Part shown: positions 35,575 to 46,177 of the stretch, piece after piece
Numbering within the stretch: the stretch's first letter is position 1
Layout of the letters: each line of letters starts with the position of its first letter
Assembly: GCF_002307475.1 (NCBI RefSeq)
Contig: NZ_NTMH01000003.1
Location: 370,896 to 434,895 of the forward strand
Length of the DNA stretch: 64,000 nt
Direction of reading: 5' to 3'
Source: Pantoea allii
Lineage (GTDB): Bacteria; Pseudomonadota; Gammaproteobacteria; Enterobacterales; Enterobacteriaceae
Made by a program: the position numbers and the translations under genes
The notes under the pieces: model-generated
Told to the model about the DNA's origin: nothing
What the model saw: the letters and a program-made list of their open reading frames with translations, nothing else
The model's database searches: none

Positions 35575-37074
35575 ATGAAAAAGACTCAAGTTGCCGTTGG
35601 TGTGGTAGTTGCTCTGGGCGTAGTCTGGACAGGTGCGGCATGGTTTACCGGCAAAAAGCTGGAAAGCAATATGGATCAGATGATTCAAAATGCCAACGCT
35701 CAGTTAACTACTCTGGCGCCCAACAGTCGTCTGAAGGTCAGCTATCAGGATTATCAACGCGGCATTTTCAGCAGTAAAATGAATGTGGTCATTCAGGCGA
35801 GCTCTCAAACGGAAGATAACCCGCTGTTAAAACCGGGTCAGAGCATCATTCTTAATGAGCAGATCGATCACGGTCCTTTCCCGTTCGCCCAACTGAAAAA
35901 ATTCAACCTGATCCCGAGCATGGCATCGGTTCATACCACCCTGACAAACACTGACGCGGTCAAAAAACTGTTTGAGCTGACGAACAACCAGTCGTTCATT
36001 AATGCTGAAACGCGCGTGGGTTACAGTGGAAGCACCGATACCGCGGTAAATATTCTGCCAATCGATTATCAAAATGCGCAAACGGCGCAGCGCGCGGCCA
36101 CCAGTGGCGGCACGGTGAACATCAGTGCAGATAACAAAGGCGATAAAGTCTCGCTGGACAGTGACATCGCAAGCGTTGCTATCACCAGCAAAAATCAGGT
36201 CGACCAGCCAGTCATGTTTACGCTGAACGGCCTGAAAGTTAACGCCGATACCCATCTCACCAGCGAAGGCGTGCGCATTGGCGATCAATCCATCAGCGTG
36301 GATAAAGTCGCCGCCGCCGTGAATGGTCAGGACGCTGTGATTCTTAACAAGATGGTCGGTGATTCTGCCTTTGATAACAAAGCGGGCAAAATCAGTGGCG
36401 ATATCAATTACAAGATTGATGGCGTTGAAGTACAAAAACAAAATCTGGGCCAGTTTGCCTTAAAAATGAAGCTGTCACAGTTTGATGCGCAGAGCGTAAA
36501 AACCTTCTCGGATAACTATAACGCCCAGCTGACCACGCTGATGAATCAGCCCGGCGTGGCAGACGATCCGGTACGTTTCCAGACTGGCGTGCGTGCCATT
36601 CTGCTGAACAATCTGCCTGTGCTGTTAAAAGGCGCGCCAACAATCAGCGTTGCACCTCTGAGCTGGAAGAATGATAAAGGTGAAAGCACCTTTAATCTGA
36701 ACGCGAACTTTAACGATCCATCAACAGTGACTGGCGAGCCGCAGACGCTGGCCGCCACGGTAGACCGCGTGTTGAAAACGCTGGATTTAAAACTGTCTAT
36801 CAATATGCCGATGGCAACAGAAACCATGCGTCACATTGGACTGGCAGAAGGTTATCAGGCTGACGACGCGCAGAAGCTGGCCGATCAGCAGGTTAAAGGC
36901 CTGGCGGCGATGGGGCAGATGTTCCGTCTGACACAAACCCAGGACAACAACATCGTCACCAGCCTGCAGTATGCTAACGGCCAGGTGAATATGAATGGCG
37001 ATAAAATGACGCTGGAACAGTTTATGTCGCGTTATATGCTGGGCGTGCCAACCAACGAAGGCATGCCAGAATAA
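35575..37074 (+). CDS. ydgA: YdgA family (DUF945) envelope protein
   Basis: The 499-residue protein has an N-terminal membrane/signal segment (residues 5-25, QVAVGVVVALGVVWTGAAWF) and a long repeat-containing periplasmic part typical of DUF945/YdgA. Its order after manA is the same as in E. coli. The function is unknown; YdgA is an inner-membrane-associated protein. It ends 18 bases before a strong terminator. Confidence 0.88.
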   Translation: MKKTQVAVGVVVALGVVWTGAAWFTGKKLESNMDQMIQNANAQLTTLAPNSRLKVSYQDYQRGIFSSKMNVVIQASSQTEDNPLLKPGQSIILNEQIDHGPFPFAQLKKFNLIPSMASVHTTLTNTDAVKKLFELTNNQSFINAETRVGYSGSTDTAVNILPIDYQNAQTAQRAATSGGTVNISADNKGDKVSLDSDIASVAITSKNQVDQPVMFTLNGLKVNADTHLTSEGVRIGDQSISVDKVAAAVNGQDAVILNKMVGDSAFDNKAGKISGDINYKIDGVEVQKQNLGQFALKMKLSQFDAQSVKTFSDNYNAQLTTLMNQPGVADDPVRFQTGVRAILLNNLPVLLKGAPTISVAPLSWKNDKGESTFNLNANFNDPSTVTGEPQTLAATVDRVLKTLDLKLSINMPMATETMRHIGLAEGYQADDAQKLADQQVKGLAAMGQMFRLTQTQDNNIVTSLQYANGQVNMNGDKMTLEQFMSRYMLGVPTNEGMPE

Positions 37075-37092
37075 GCGTTATCTTCCTGAAGC

Positions 37093-37116
37093 AGGCGGCT
37101 TTGGCCGCCTTTTTTT
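37093..37116 (+). terminator. Terminator after ydgA
   Basis: The stem AGGCGGC / GCCGCCT with a TTTG loop is followed by six T, a textbook intrinsic terminator. Confidence 0.88.
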
Positions 37117-37289
37117 ATGCCTGAACGCCCCATGCTGCCCCATAACTGGCAAAACGCATGTTCGAAGATCACCTTCCCTTGCGCAATTAAGCAGCACCTG
37201 ACTCACTTGTTGCGCAAATCGCTGGCGTTGTTGCGCAAGATATTTTTATAATGTTCTGCACTTTACAGATACCCGGACGAGTGCACTCC

Positions 37290-38285
37290 ATGATTGATTC
37301 AACGCTTCCCCTTACTGATATTCATCGCCACCTTGATGGCAACATCCGTGCACAAACCATTCTTGATTTAGGCCGTCAGTTTAACCTGACCTTGCCAGCC
37401 ACTACGCTTGAAGCCCTGCGTCCGCATGTGCAGGTTACGGAAACACAGCCGGATCTGGTGAGCTTTCTGCAAAAGCTGGATTGGGGCGTAAAAGTGCTGG
37501 GCGATCTTGATGCCTGCCAGCGCGTGGCCCGCGAAAACGTGGAGGATGCCGCCAGAGCAGGTATCCATTACACCGAGCTGCGTTTTTCGCCAGGCTATAT
37601 GGCGATGACGCATAATCTGCCGATTGCAGGTGTGGTTGAAGCCGTCATTGACGGCATAAAAGCCGGATGCCAGCAGCATGATATCGACGTGCGTTTAACG
37701 GGCATCATGAGCCGCACGTTTGGTGAGCAGGCCTGCCTGGACGAACTCAATGGTTTACTGGCTTTTCGCGATCACATCACCGCCGTCGATTTAGCCGGTG
37801 ATGAACTGGGCGCGCCGGGTAATCAGTTCCTGCGTCACTTTGCCCGCGCGCGGGATGCCGGTTTCCGCATTACCGTGCATGCCGGTGAAGCGGCAGGTCC
37901 GGAAAGCATCTGGCAGGCCATTCGCGAGTTAGGCGCTGAACGTATCGGTCATGGCGTAAAAGCGATTGAAGACCGCGCGCTGATGGATTTTCTGGCGGAA
38001 AACGCCATCGGTATCGAATCCTGCCTGACCTCAAATATCCAAACCAGTACCGTTACCTCACTGGCACAACATCCGCTTAAAGTGTTCCTGGAGCATGGCG
38101 TTCTCGCCACGATTAACACCGACGATCCTGCAGTACAGGGCATTGAGCTGGAACATGAATATCGACATGCTGCACCTGCTGCGGGACTGAGTCAGGCGCA
38201 GATGCGCCAGGCTCAGGAAAACGGTCTTACGATTGCCTTCCTGAGTGAAGCTGAAAAAGCGGCTACTCGGGCGAAGCTGCAATAA
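37290..38285 (+). CDS. add: Add, adenosine deaminase
   Basis: Add deaminates adenosine and deoxyadenosine to inosine forms, feeding purine salvage. The 331-residue protein shows the zinc motif HRHLDGN (from residue 12), [12 protein letters not shown] with the catalytic Glu, SNIQTSTV and NTDDPAVQG. The start at 37290 ([14 protein letters not shown]) aligns with E. coli Add (333 residues). It converges on ydgJ, as in E. coli. Confidence 0.94.
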   Translation: MIDSTLPLTDIHRHLDGNIRAQTILDLGRQFNLTLPATTLEALRPHVQVTETQPDLVSFLQKLDWGVKVLGDLDACQRVARENVEDAARAGIHYTELRFSPGYMAMTHNLPIAGVVEAVIDGIKAGCQQHDIDVRLTGIMSRTFGEQACLDELNGLLAFRDHITAVDLAGDELGAPGNQFLRHFARARDAGFRITVHAGEAAGPESIWQAIRELGAERIGHGVKAIEDRALMDFLAENAIGIESCLTSNIQTSTVTSLAQHPLKVFLEHGVLATINTDDPAVQGIELEHEYRHAAPAAGLSQAQMRQAQENGLTIAFLSEAEKAATRAKLQ

Positions 38286-38317
38286 AAAATGCAGAAATAA
38301 AAAGTGCAGTAAACAGA

Positions 38318-38343
38318 AAGGCCGCTGAATCAGCGGCCTTTTT
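38318..38343. terminator. Bidirectional terminator between add and ydgJ
   Basis: An 11-bp stem (AAAGGCCGCTG / CAGCGGCCTTT) with a 3-base loop and flanking A and T residues separates the convergent genes. Confidence 0.85.
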
Positions 38344-38362
38344 AAAGGTTTTCACTCTCTGA

Positions 38363-39403
38363 CTATTTCAGAGACAGGGTCTGGCGTTTCTCGGCTGACT
38401 GCAGCCCCCGTTCGATCAGCTCCATCACCTGAATCGCCTCTTCAGCCGTCACCGGATTGGGCCCACGTCCGTTGATGGCATCACGAACGCCGGCATAATA
38501 AGCCGGATAGTTGCCCGGCTGGGTCAGACAGCTTTTCTCGGTCATGGTGTCACCGTCAACCTGCGTCAGTGTGCCATCGCGCATGTCGTAGCCCCACGCT
38601 TCGCTGGGCGGAAAATCGCCGGCCTTCAGACGATCTTCCTGCGGGTCAAGGCCATATTTAACGTAGCTGCCCCGCGTACCGTGAACGGTATAACGCGGGG
38701 ACTCTGCCGCCACTAACATGCTGGCGTGGAGCACCACACGGCGCTGCGGATAGGTTAACGTGGCGTGGAAATAGTCGGTGGTCTGTGCACCGGGGCGCAG
38801 TTCAGCCAGATCCAGATTGATAGCCACCGGTGGACCAAACAGCTGTAGCGCCTGATCCAACAGATGCGGCCCCAAATCGTACCAGATACCGCTGCCTGGC
38901 CCTTTCATTTCACGCCAGCGCTGACGTACCTCAAGGCGGAAGCGGTCAAAGTGCGACTCAAAATAGCGCACTTCGCCCAGCTCGCCGTCCGCTAACAGGG
39001 CTTTCAACGTCAGGAAATCACTGTCCCAGCGGCGGTTATGAAACACGGACAGCAACAGCCCTTTGGCTTTCGCCAACGCATCCAGCTCATGTGCTTGTGA
39101 CAACGTCACGGTAAAGGGTTTATCCACGACCACATGTTTACCCGCATTCAGCGCCGCTTTGGCCAGAGGGAAGTGAGTATCATTGGGTGTGGGGATAACA
39201 ATCAGTTGTAGGCTGGGATCGTCCAACAGCGCCTGAGGATCGGCCACCACCTTCACGGATGGCCAGTCGGCATTGACTTTGTTGGCATCGCTGCTGGAGA
39301 TGGCTGCCAGTTCAACATCCGGCGTGCCCGCAATCAGCGGAGCATGAAATGTTTTACTGGCAAAGCCATATCCAATGAGTCCAACTCGCAGTTTCTCGCT
39401 CAT
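38363..39403 (-). CDS. ydgJ: YdgJ, Gfo/Idh/MocA-family oxidoreductase
   Basis: The 346-residue protein has an N-terminal Rossmann domain (LRVGLIGYGFASKTFHAPLI) and the motif VVVDKPFTVTLSQAHEL, with the catalytic lysine in DKPF. GSGIWYDLGPHLLDQAL, with the second catalytic residues (Asp/His), is typical of the YdgJ subgroup. It catalyses NAD(P)-dependent oxidation or reduction of a sugar-like substrate; the natural substrate is unknown. It resembles E. coli YdgJ in both position and sequence. Confidence 0.9.
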   Translation of the reverse strand: MSEKLRVGLIGYGFASKTFHAPLIAGTPDVELAAISSSDANKVNADWPSVKVVADPQALLDDPSLQLIVIPTPNDTHFPLAKAALNAGKHVVVDKPFTVTLSQAHELDALAKAKGLLLSVFHNRRWDSDFLTLKALLADGELGEVRYFESHFDRFRLEVRQRWREMKGPGSGIWYDLGPHLLDQALQLFGPPVAINLDLAELRPGAQTTDYFHATLTYPQRRVVLHASMLVAAESPRYTVHGTRGSYVKYGLDPQEDRLKAGDFPPSEAWGYDMRDGTLTQVDGDTMTEKSCLTQPGNYPAYYAGVRDAINGRGPNPVTAEEAIQVMELIERGLQSAEKRQTLSLK

Positions 39404-39481
39404 TCCTTTTCCTCTTTATTCGCTAACCAGACTGATTTAAGACTAATAGTCTCGTCAGGACAAGGAGGATTCCCCTTAAAA

Positions 39482-40399
39482 TCAGGAGACTGTGCTGCGG
39501 GCTGCGGTCCAGGCGCTCTGACTGGCTAAATTATCGTGCACATCCTGATTACGTCGGCGGAAATCACTTGGGCTAACGCCGACGCGTTTACGGAAGACTC
39601 GCGAAAAATAAAGCTGATCGTCGTAGCCCACTTCGCGACCAATGCTGGCGATGGGTTCCTGGGTGGTTTGCAGCAACAGTTTTGCTCTTATCACCCGCTG
39701 ATCTTCGCGCCAGCGAAGCAGGTTGACGCCCATCTGCTCGCGGAACAGGTGCGCCAGCCGTGAAGGCGATAAACACACGTGACGAGCCACTTCTTCAATC
39801 TTCACCTCGCTGGCGAGATGATTATTGACGTACTGGCAGGCTTCAATGATGCGCGGATCGCGAATTTGCTGATGATTACGCGGATCTTCTTCCACCGCGC
39901 GCAGCAACAGACGTTCCAGCAGATTCATCGCCAGCTCTTCGGCAAAGCGGCGCGAGGAGTTATGGGTTTGTTCAATGGTGGCAAACAGGCGATCAAACTC
40001 GCCACGCAGCGATTCGGGTAACCGCAGGCGTCCAACGCCTTCCTGTTCATCCTGCCAGCGCAGCCAGTCATGCCAGTAAGCGCGCGGACGGAAATAGACC
40101 CAACGATGAAACCACTGCGGGCTGTCGGGTGCACGACCGTAATAATGGGCGGTTTTAGGCTGGAACAACAGCATTTCGCCAGGTTCACAATCAAAGGCTT
40201 TTTCGCCGTCAAATACCCGGCCTTTGCCTTTAATGGTCAGGTTAAGAATATAGCCCTTCATGCCGTGTGGGCGATCAATAAAGAAATCCAGCGGACCATC
40301 CGCGGTAATAGGCGTTAAACCCGCCACCAGCCAGGCATTAAACGAATATCCAGGCAGCAAAGGGTTTTGCTGCTCTGCCGGTAATTCACGGTGATACAT
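39482..40399 (-). CDS. araC: AraC, arabinose regulator
   Basis: The 305-residue protein matches E. coli Ara[21 protein letters not shown] at the arabinose-binding arm and core, [17 protein letters not shown], and [14 protein letters not shown]. The DNA-binding part is [20 protein letters not shown] and [20 protein letters not shown] (about 200-270). The start is taken at 40399 (MYHRELP); the longer frame runs into the araH-araC hairpin. It lies after araFGH rather than next to araB, and is divergent from nothing, so it is likely co-transcribed with araFGH. Confidence 0.93.
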   Translation of the reverse strand: MYHRELPAEQQNPLLPGYSFNAWLVAGLTPITADGPLDFFIDRPHGMKGYILNLTIKGKGRVFDGEKAFDCEPGEMLLFQPKTAHYYGRAPDSPQWFHRWVYFRPRAYWHDWLRWQDEQEGVGRLRLPESLRGEFDRLFATIEQTHNSSRRFAEELAMNLLERLLLRAVEEDPRNHQQIRDPRIIEACQYVNNHLASEVKIEEVARHVCLSPSRLAHLFREQMGVNLLRWREDQRVIRAKLLLQTTQEPIASIGREVGYDDQLYFSRVFRKRVGVSPSDFRRRNQDVHDNLASQSAWTAARSTVS

Positions 40400-40430
40400 A
40401 ACGTCCTCACTTCGTCGTTGATTGATCACG

Positions 40431-40453
40431 CGCGGACGCCTTTCGCGTCCGCG
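40431..40453 (-). terminator. Hairpin between araH and araC
   Basis: The 9-bp perfect stem CGCGGACGC / GCGTCCGCG with a 5-base loop lies in the 72 bases between araH and araC. It lacks a T-run, so it may attenuate or process the transcript and lower araC relative to araFGH. Confidence 0.6.
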
Positions 40454-40471
40454 GGAAGGTTTCACGCCAAA

Positions 40472-41458
40472 TCAGACTTTATTCTTTTGTTTGTAGCGAT
40501 CGAATATCACCGCTGCCAACAGTATCAAACCACGTACAACATACTGTGAGAATGGCGAGATATTTAATAAATTCATCGCATTCTCGACGGTGCCAAGAAT
40601 AAGCACCCCGGCCACGACGTATGAAATCTTGCCGATGCCGCCCTTAAGGGACACGCCGCCCAGCACGCAGGCGGAAATCACCACCAGTTCATAACCGATG
40701 GAGGTCATGGGCTGGCCGCTGGTCATACGTGAGGCAAGAATGATGCCCGCAGCAGCCGAGACCAAACCTGACAGGATAAAAATAATGATGCGGGTTCGCA
40801 CCACCGGTACGCCAGCCAGACGAGCGGCTTCTTCATTACCACCGATGGCCAACGTATTACGACCAAAGGTGGTTTTGTTCAGCAGGAAGGCGAAAATCAC
40901 CATGGTGGCCAGGGTGATCCAGATTGGCGCAGGCACGCCCAGCCAGTTAGCGAAGCCCAGAACAAAGAAACGCTCGTCTTCGATGCCTACTGCTTTACCA
41001 TCCGAGAAGATATAAGCCAGGCCGCGCACAATCTGCATGGTCGCCAATGTGGTAATCAGGGCGTTGATCTTCAGCCGTGCAATCACAAAACCATTGATAA
41101 AGCCGGTTGCCATGCCCAGTACCAGCCCGGCACCGACGCCGATCCACAGGCTTTCGGTCATGTTGATGACCACGGCGGTCACCACGCCTGCACAGGCGAT
41201 AACCGAGGCGACCGACAGGTCAAAATCACCCGAGGCCAGGCAGAACAGCATACCGCAGGCGACCATGCCGGACATCGACATGGCCAACCCCAAGCCTTTC
41301 ATATTGATAAAAGAGCCGAAGTTAGGCACAAAAACAGCACAGGCAATAAACAGCAGTGCAAAGACCACCAACATGCCGAAATTGTCCCAGATGCGACCAA
41401 GATGCAGACCACGGCGTGGTGCTGCTGGCGGCGTATTAGATGTCGTGGATGAAGTCAC
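40472..41458 (-). CDS. araH: AraH, arabinose ABC transporter permease
   Basis: The 328-residue hydrophobic protein is the membrane subunit of the high-affinity arabinose importer (RbsC family). It has about ten membrane segments, and the stretch AIGGNEEAARLAGVPVVRTR is the typical cytoplasmic loop that contacts the ATPase. It works with AraG and AraF. It lies 12 bases after araG. Confidence 0.93.
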   Translation of the reverse strand: MTSSTTSNTPPAAPRRGLHLGRIWDNFGMLVVFALLFIACAVFVPNFGSFINMKGLGLAMSMSGMVACGMLFCLASGDFDLSVASVIACAGVVTAVVINMTESLWIGVGAGLVLGMATGFINGFVIARLKINALITTLATMQIVRGLAYIFSDGKAVGIEDERFFVLGFANWLGVPAPIWITLATMVIFAFLLNKTTFGRNTLAIGGNEEAARLAGVPVVRTRIIIFILSGLVSAAAGIILASRMTSGQPMTSIGYELVVISACVLGGVSLKGGIGKISYVVAGVLILGTVENAMNLLNISPFSQYVVRGLILLAAVIFDRYKQKNKV

Positions 41459-41470
41459 GGTACTCTCCTG

Positions 41471-42991
41471 TCAGGCCACGGCGGCCGCTTGTGTCGTTTT
41501 AGGCATAGCCAGGCTCAGCGTCTGCTGCTCCGTAGCCTCGTCATGCAGTATTTCTCCGGCGATAGCGCCTTCACGCATCACAACAATGCGGTCGGCAAGG
41601 CCCATCACTTCCGGAAGATCGCTGGAGGCAAACAGCACCGCAATGCCTTTGTTTGCCAGTTCATAAATCAGGTTATAAATCTCGTGCTTGGCCCCAACAT
41701 CGATGCCGCGCGTTGGCTCATCAAGCAGGATCACTTTCATCTCCTCTGACAGCCAGCGCCCCAGAATGGCTTTTTGCTGGTTGCCTCCAGAGAGGTTCAT
41801 GATCAGCTGATCGGCACTTGGGGTTTTAATATTGAGCGAGCGGATATGGCGGTCAGCATTGGTAGCTTCCCAGCCGTTTTTGATCAGGCACCCGGCGGTC
41901 AGGTTGTGGCGGCGTGCGCTGATATTGATATTGTCGCGGACCGAATGCACCGGAATAATGCCCTCGGCTTTGCGGTCTTCCGGGCACAACATCACTCCCG
42001 CACGAATCGCATCGATCGGTGCGCCGATCTTAAGCGGCTCACCATCCAGCAATACGCGCCCACCGCGCAGTCGCGTCGCCCCGAACAGCCCTTTTAGCAG
42101 TTCGCTGCGCCCTGCGCCGACCAGGCCAAACAAGCCGACAATTTCGCCCGCATGGACATTAAGCGAAATCGGCGTTCTGACGCCCTTCGCTTCAACATTT
42201 TGCAGCTCCAGCCGCACGGCCCCTTTTTCACGCGGGGAGTAACCATAAATATCGCCCAGGTTACGTCCCACCATCGCCTGAACCAGATCGTCGTGATGCG
42301 TGTTTGCCATGTCCGTAAAGGTACGAACATAACGACCATCTTTAAACACGGTGATGGCGTCGCTGAGGGCAAAAATCTCTTCCATACGATGCGAAACATA
42401 AAGCACAACGCGCCCTTCCGCCCGCAGTTGACGGATGACGCGAAACAGATTGTCGATTTCCCGCGCGGACAGTGAACTGGTGGGCTCATCAAAGGCGATG
42501 ATGCGCGCATTACGTGCCAGCGCTTTGGCAATTTCCACCATCTGCCACTGCCCCAGAGACAGATACTTCAGCGGCATGTCTGGATCGACATCCATGCCTA
42601 AATTTTTGAGTTGCAGGCCCGCTTCATAACGCAGCAGTTTTCGGTTTACCAACCCGCGCTTATGTGGCAACTGACCCAGATAGATGTTCTCTGCCACGCT
42701 CATTTCGGGGACTAAATGCAGTTCCTGGTAGATAATTGCAACACCCGCGTCCAGCGCGTCGGTGGTGTGCTGAAAATTGACCGGCTTTCCTTTGATGCGA
42801 ATTTCGCCGCCGCTTGGCAGATAGCTGCCGCTGAGGATTTTAAGCAGTGTCGATTTACCGGCACCGTTCTCCCCCATCAGCGCATGCACCTGACCACCGT
42901 GGCACTCAAAAGAGATATCCTGTAACGCTTTCACGCCGGGAAAGGTTTTACTGATGCCATGAAACGACAGAAAGGCTGAATCAGTGTTCAT
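41471..42991 (-). CDS. araG: AraG, arabinose ABC transporter ATPase
   Basis: The 506-residue protein has two ABC domains. The first has Walker [13 protein letters not shown] (about residue 40) and signature [15 protein letters not shown]. The second has a degenerate Walker A ([13 protein letters not shown]), as usual in this family, with signature [15 protein letters not shown] and Walker [16 protein letters not shown]. It powers arabinose uptake. Confidence 0.94.
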   Translation of the reverse strand: MNTDSAFLSFHGISKTFPGVKALQDISFECHGGQVHALMGENGAGKSTLLKILSGSYLPSGGEIRIKGKPVNFQHTTDALDAGVAIIYQELHLVPEMSVAENIYLGQLPHKRGLVNRKLLRYEAGLQLKNLGMDVDPDMPLKYLSLGQWQMVEIAKALARNARIIAFDEPTSSLSAREIDNLFRVIRQLRAEGRVVLYVSHRMEEIFALSDAITVFKDGRYVRTFTDMANTHHDDLVQAMVGRNLGDIYGYSPREKGAVRLELQNVEAKGVRTPISLNVHAGEIVGLFGLVGAGRSELLKGLFGATRLRGGRVLLDGEPLKIGAPIDAIRAGVMLCPEDRKAEGIIPVHSVRDNINISARRHNLTAGCLIKNGWEATNADRHIRSLNIKTPSADQLIMNLSGGNQQKAILGRWLSEEMKVILLDEPTRGIDVGAKHEIYNLIYELANKGIAVLFASSDLPEVMGLADRIVVMREGAIAGEILHDEATEQQTLSLAMPKTTQAAAVA

Positions 42992-43019
42992 GGTTTCTCC
43001 AATAAATAACGTTGATGAG

Positions 43020-43098
43020 TCGGGCCACCGGCAGTTTAGGGTTTGTCCTGTTACCCATTGCAGTCACGTGGGAAACCCCTGCGTTCTCTGTGGCCCGA
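43020..43098. repeat. Long inverted repeat between araF and araG
   Basis: TCGGGCCAC (43020-43028) and GTGGCCCGA (43090-43098) form a 9-bp stem around a 61-base loop in the 140-base araF-araG gap. A stem at this place may protect the araF message so that more binding protein than ATPase is made. The effect is inferred. Confidence 0.55.
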
Positions 43099-43131
43099 TT
43101 ACTTTACCTGTGCTGCCTGAGCAGCCTGTTG

Positions 43132-44115
43132 TTACATCAACCCTTTCTTCGCCAGCTCGGCTTTGAAGTTATCGCGGGTGATTAACACCACGTCGGTGAC
43201 TTCGGTAAATTTCGGTGGTTCCTGACCTTTGCTCACCCAGTTGTAGAGCATCTGGCTGCTCTTATAACCGTGGATATCCGGGCTTGGCAGCAGAGAACCG
43301 TAGAAGCCAGTAGCGTTAGCTTTTGACAGTTCACTCACCGCATCCACACCGTTAATGCCGATACCGATGACGTCAGCGGCCTTAAAGCCCTGACCTTCTG
43401 TTGCGCGCACGCCGCCCAGCACGGTGTTATCGTTCATGCCGACAATCAGCCAGTGTTTCACTTCAGGATGCTGTACCAGCAGGGAGTTACCGGCATCGAA
43501 TGCGCCGGGGATGTCATTAGACTTGGTTGGCACCTGATAGATCTGTTTTGCCGGGAATCCCGCGGCTTTCAACGCATCCATCGAACCACCGGTGCGGCGA
43601 CGGGCGGTATCCAGCTCGTTGGCGGTAATCGCCATCACAGCCGTATCTTTCGCGTCCCAGCCGCGTTTTTGCATTTCTTTATACAGTTCCTGACCCTGAC
43701 GCTCACCGATCTTGGTCGCCGCCATCATGACTAATGGTACGGTATCCATTGGCTTGCCTTTGGCGTTAACAAACTGGTCATCCACTGCAATCACTTTCAG
43801 ACCATAGCCGCGCGCCTTGGCCATAATGGCCGAGCCCAGTTTTGGGTCCGGTGTACAGATAACAAAACCTTTCGCGCCACTTGCCGCAAGGCTGTCGATG
43901 GCATTCAGGGTTTTTTCACCATCCGGAACGGCGATTTTAATCACGTCAAAGCCCAGATCTTTACCGGCCTTATCAGCGAACTTCCATTCTGTCTGGAACC
44001 ACGGCTCCTCCGGTTGCTTGACCAGGAAACCCAGCTTCATGGTTTCGGCGATAGCTGATTGTGACATAACCGCTGCCAGCCCAATGGCTGCCAACGCTTT
44101 AGTGAATTTATGCAT
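43132..44115 (-). CDS. araF: AraF, periplasmic L-arabinose-binding protein
   Basis: The 327-residue protein has a signal peptide cut after QSAIA (residue 23) and mature ETMKLGFLVKQPEEPWFQTE as in E. coli AraF. It captures L-arabinose for AraGH. It is the first gene of the minus-strand operon araF-araG-araH-araC. Confidence 0.95.
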   Translation of the reverse strand: MHKFTKALAAIGLAAVMSQSAIAETMKLGFLVKQPEEPWFQTEWKFADKAGKDLGFDVIKIAVPDGEKTLNAIDSLAASGAKGFVICTPDPKLGSAIMAKARGYGLKVIAVDDQFVNAKGKPMDTVPLVMMAATKIGERQGQELYKEMQKRGWDAKDTAVMAITANELDTARRRTGGSMDALKAAGFPAKQIYQVPTKSNDIPGAFDAGNSLLVQHPEVKHWLIVGMNDNTVLGGVRATEGQGFKAADVIGIGINGVDAVSELSKANATGFYGSLLPSPDIHGYKSSQMLYNWVSKGQEPPKFTEVTDVVLITRDNFKAELAKKGLM

Positions 44116-44161
44116 GATGCTCTCCGGCGCTAGTTGTTTTATCGCTGTTAAAAACGAATTG

Positions 44162-44177
44162 GTGTAAACGTTACCAG
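44162..44177. promoter_or_regulatory. GalR/GalS-type operator-like sequence before araF
   Basis: GTGTAAACGTTACCAG matches the GalR/GalS operator pattern (GTGTAAACGATTCCAC) at most positions. It lies 47-62 bases upstream of the araF start. It could instead serve another LacI-family regulator. The link to control of araFGH is inference. Confidence 0.45.
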
Positions 44178-44311
44178 TTAACTTTCTTTTTTGGGTACAG
44201 AAGTAAATCAGGACGTTAGCGCGAGCCGCGATGGGAGCCTGCTTAAACGTTGGCCTATTTTTAGCGGGAATGGAGAAGAAAAATGTAGAGCGGTATCACA
44301 TCTTAAAATCA

Positions 44312-44349
44312 CGACAGAATGATCCATACATTTAGCAAATTCAACCGTC
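44312..44349 (+). promoter_or_regulatory. AraC half-site pair (I1-I2 like) for araBA
   Basis: The first half-site (44312-44328) ends in TCCATA, the second (44333-44349) begins with TAGC, and they are offset by exactly 21 bases, as in E. coli araI1-I2 (consensus TAGC-N7-TCCATA). Both point to araB. Confidence 0.65.
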
Positions 44350-44480
44350 TATTAACTTTTGCAATGGATCACAATTTCACTGCTCATGGCAGAAAAGTGC
44401 ATATTCTCAGCCAGCCATGACTAACCGTTATTTCTTACACATCACAGGATAAGGAGGTTTATTCATAACAGGAGATTCAA

Positions 44481-46166
44481 ATGCGTACTGAAGCCATCAC
44501 CCTGGGACTGGACTTTGGTAGTGATTCGGTGCGTGCGCTGGCGGTGGATTGTCACTCTGGTCAGGAGCTGCAAAGTGCCGTGGCAAACTATGCACGCTGG
44601 CAGCAAGGACTTTACAGCGATCCTCACAGCAACCGCTTCCGCCACCATCCACAAGATTATATCGACGCCATGGAGCAGGCGATGCTCGGCGTATTAAATG
44701 CGCTGAGTGAAACGCAACGTGCGGCCGTCGTCGGCATCGGCGTTGACAGCACCGGCTCCACCCCGGCCCCTATCGATCGTGACGGCAACGTACTGGCTCT
44801 GCGGCCTGAGTTTGCTGAAAACCCGAATGCAATGTTTGTGCTGTGGAAAGATCACACGGCAATAGAAGAAGCCGAAGAAATCAACCAGCTTTGTCACAGT
44901 GGCCGCTTTACCGACTACAGCCGATATATTGGCGGGATTTACTCTTCTGAATGGTTCTGGGCAAAAATCCTTCACGTTACCCGCAACGATGCTGCGGTGC
45001 GCGAGGCCGCCGTGTCCTGGGTTGAACTGTGCGACTGGGTACCGGCGCTGCTTAGCGATACCGTCGCCCCTGATAAACTGCGGCGTGGGCGCTGCGCGGC
45101 AGGACACAAAGCCCTGTGGCACGGTGACTGGAACGGGTTGCCCGATGTTGAATTCCTCAATGCGCTGGACCCCAGTCTGACCCAACAGCTGGATTCGCCG
45201 CTGTTTAAAGAGACCTGGACGGCGGAGTTGCCGGTGGGCACCCTGAGTGCCGAATGGTCACAGCGCCTGGGTTTATCACAGCAGGTCACCATTTCGGGCG
45301 GTGCGTTTGACTGTCACATGGGCGCAGTGGGCGCAGGCGCACGGCCTTATACGCTGGTCAAAGTGATTGGTACCTCCACCTGCGACATTCTGATTGCTGA
45401 CACCGAAAAAGTCGGCGATCGCGCCATTAAAGGCATATGCGGCCAGGTCGATGGCAGCGTGGTGCCTGGCGCAATAGGTCTGGAAGCCGGTCAGTCGGCA
45501 TTTGGCGATATTTATGCCTGGTTCAGCCGTCTGCTGGGCTGGCCATTACAGCAGGCGGCGCAGCAACATCCTGAACTCAAGCCGCAGCTGGCGGAGATGC
45601 AAAAGTCGCTGATCAAAAACCTGACTGACGCCTGGGCCGCTAATCCTCAGTTGGATCACCTGCCGGTGGTGCTGGACTGGTTCAATGGCCGCCGCACACC
45701 CAACGCCAATCAGCGTCTTAAAGGCGTGATTACCGATCTTAATCTCGGCACCGACGCGCCGGCCCTGTTTGGTGGCCTGATTGCAGCGACCGCCTTTGGC
45801 GCTCGCGCCATCATGGAGTGCTTCGAGCAACAGGCTATTCCGGTTGAGAACATTTTGACCCTGGGCGGTATTGCCCGTAAATCCCCCGCCATCATGCAGG
45901 CCTGCTGCGACGTGATGAACCGTCCGCTGGATATCGTCGCCTCGGATGAATGCTGTGCGCTGGGTGCGGCGATCTTCGCTGCCGTGGCCGCCGGTGTTCA
46001 CCGCGACGTCGAGCAGGCACAGAAAGTGATGGCCAGCCCGATTGACGTCACGCTGCAGCCCGATCCGCAGCGCGTCGCGCGCTATCAGGAACTTTATCAA
46101 CGCTATCAACAATGGTGCGTGACGGCAGAACCTCATTATGCCGCACGTTCCGCTTCCGCTAAGTAA
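44481..46166 (+). CDS. araB: AraB, L-ribulokinase
   Basis: AraB phosphorylates L-ribulose to L-ribulose-5-phosphate. The 561-residue FGGY-type kinase begins [20 protein letters not shown], with the phosphate-binding LDFGSDSVR, and continues with [20 protein letters not shown] and the C-terminal [14 protein letters not shown] and [18 protein letters not shown] precedes the ATG. It is the first gene of araBA. Confidence 0.95.
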   Translation: MRTEAITLGLDFGSDSVRALAVDCHSGQELQSAVANYARWQQGLYSDPHSNRFRHHPQDYIDAMEQAMLGVLNALSETQRAAVVGIGVDSTGSTPAPIDRDGNVLALRPEFAENPNAMFVLWKDHTAIEEAEEINQLCHSGRFTDYSRYIGGIYSSEWFWAKILHVTRNDAAVREAAVSWVELCDWVPALLSDTVAPDKLRRGRCAAGHKALWHGDWNGLPDVEFLNALDPSLTQQLDSPLFKETWTAELPVGTLSAEWSQRLGLSQQVTISGGAFDCHMGAVGAGARPYTLVKVIGTSTCDILIADTEKVGDRAIKGICGQVDGSVVPGAIGLEAGQSAFGDIYAWFSRLLGWPLQQAAQQHPELKPQLAEMQKSLIKNLTDAWAANPQLDHLPVVLDWFNGRRTPNANQRLKGVITDLNLGTDAPALFGGLIAATAFGARAIMECFEQQAIPVENILTLGGIARKSPAIMQACCDVMNRPLDIVASDECCALGAAIFAAVAAGVHRDVEQAQKVMASPIDVTLQPDPQRVARYQELYQRYQQWCVTAEPHYAARSASAK

Positions 46167-46177
46167 AGGAGTGGTTT

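Larger units (their letters stand above)
44116..44480. promoter_or_regulatory. Divergent araF / araB control region
   Basis: This 365-base region has no gene. It contains an AraC half-site pair oriented to araB, a GalR-type operator near araF, and TCACA half-sites of CRP type at 44296-44300 and 44367-44371 whose second halves are poor. The arrangement CRP-like then AraC I1-I2 then araB resembles the E. coli pBAD. Confidence 0.75.

Noticed and set aside
35827..36441. Minus-strand frame of 204 codons
   Set aside because: Antisense to ydgA, whose identity and terminator are clear.
41037..41666. Plus-strand frame of 209 codons
   Set aside because: Antisense to araH/araG and made of low-complexity Pro/Ser/Thr residues, as expected of a shadow frame.
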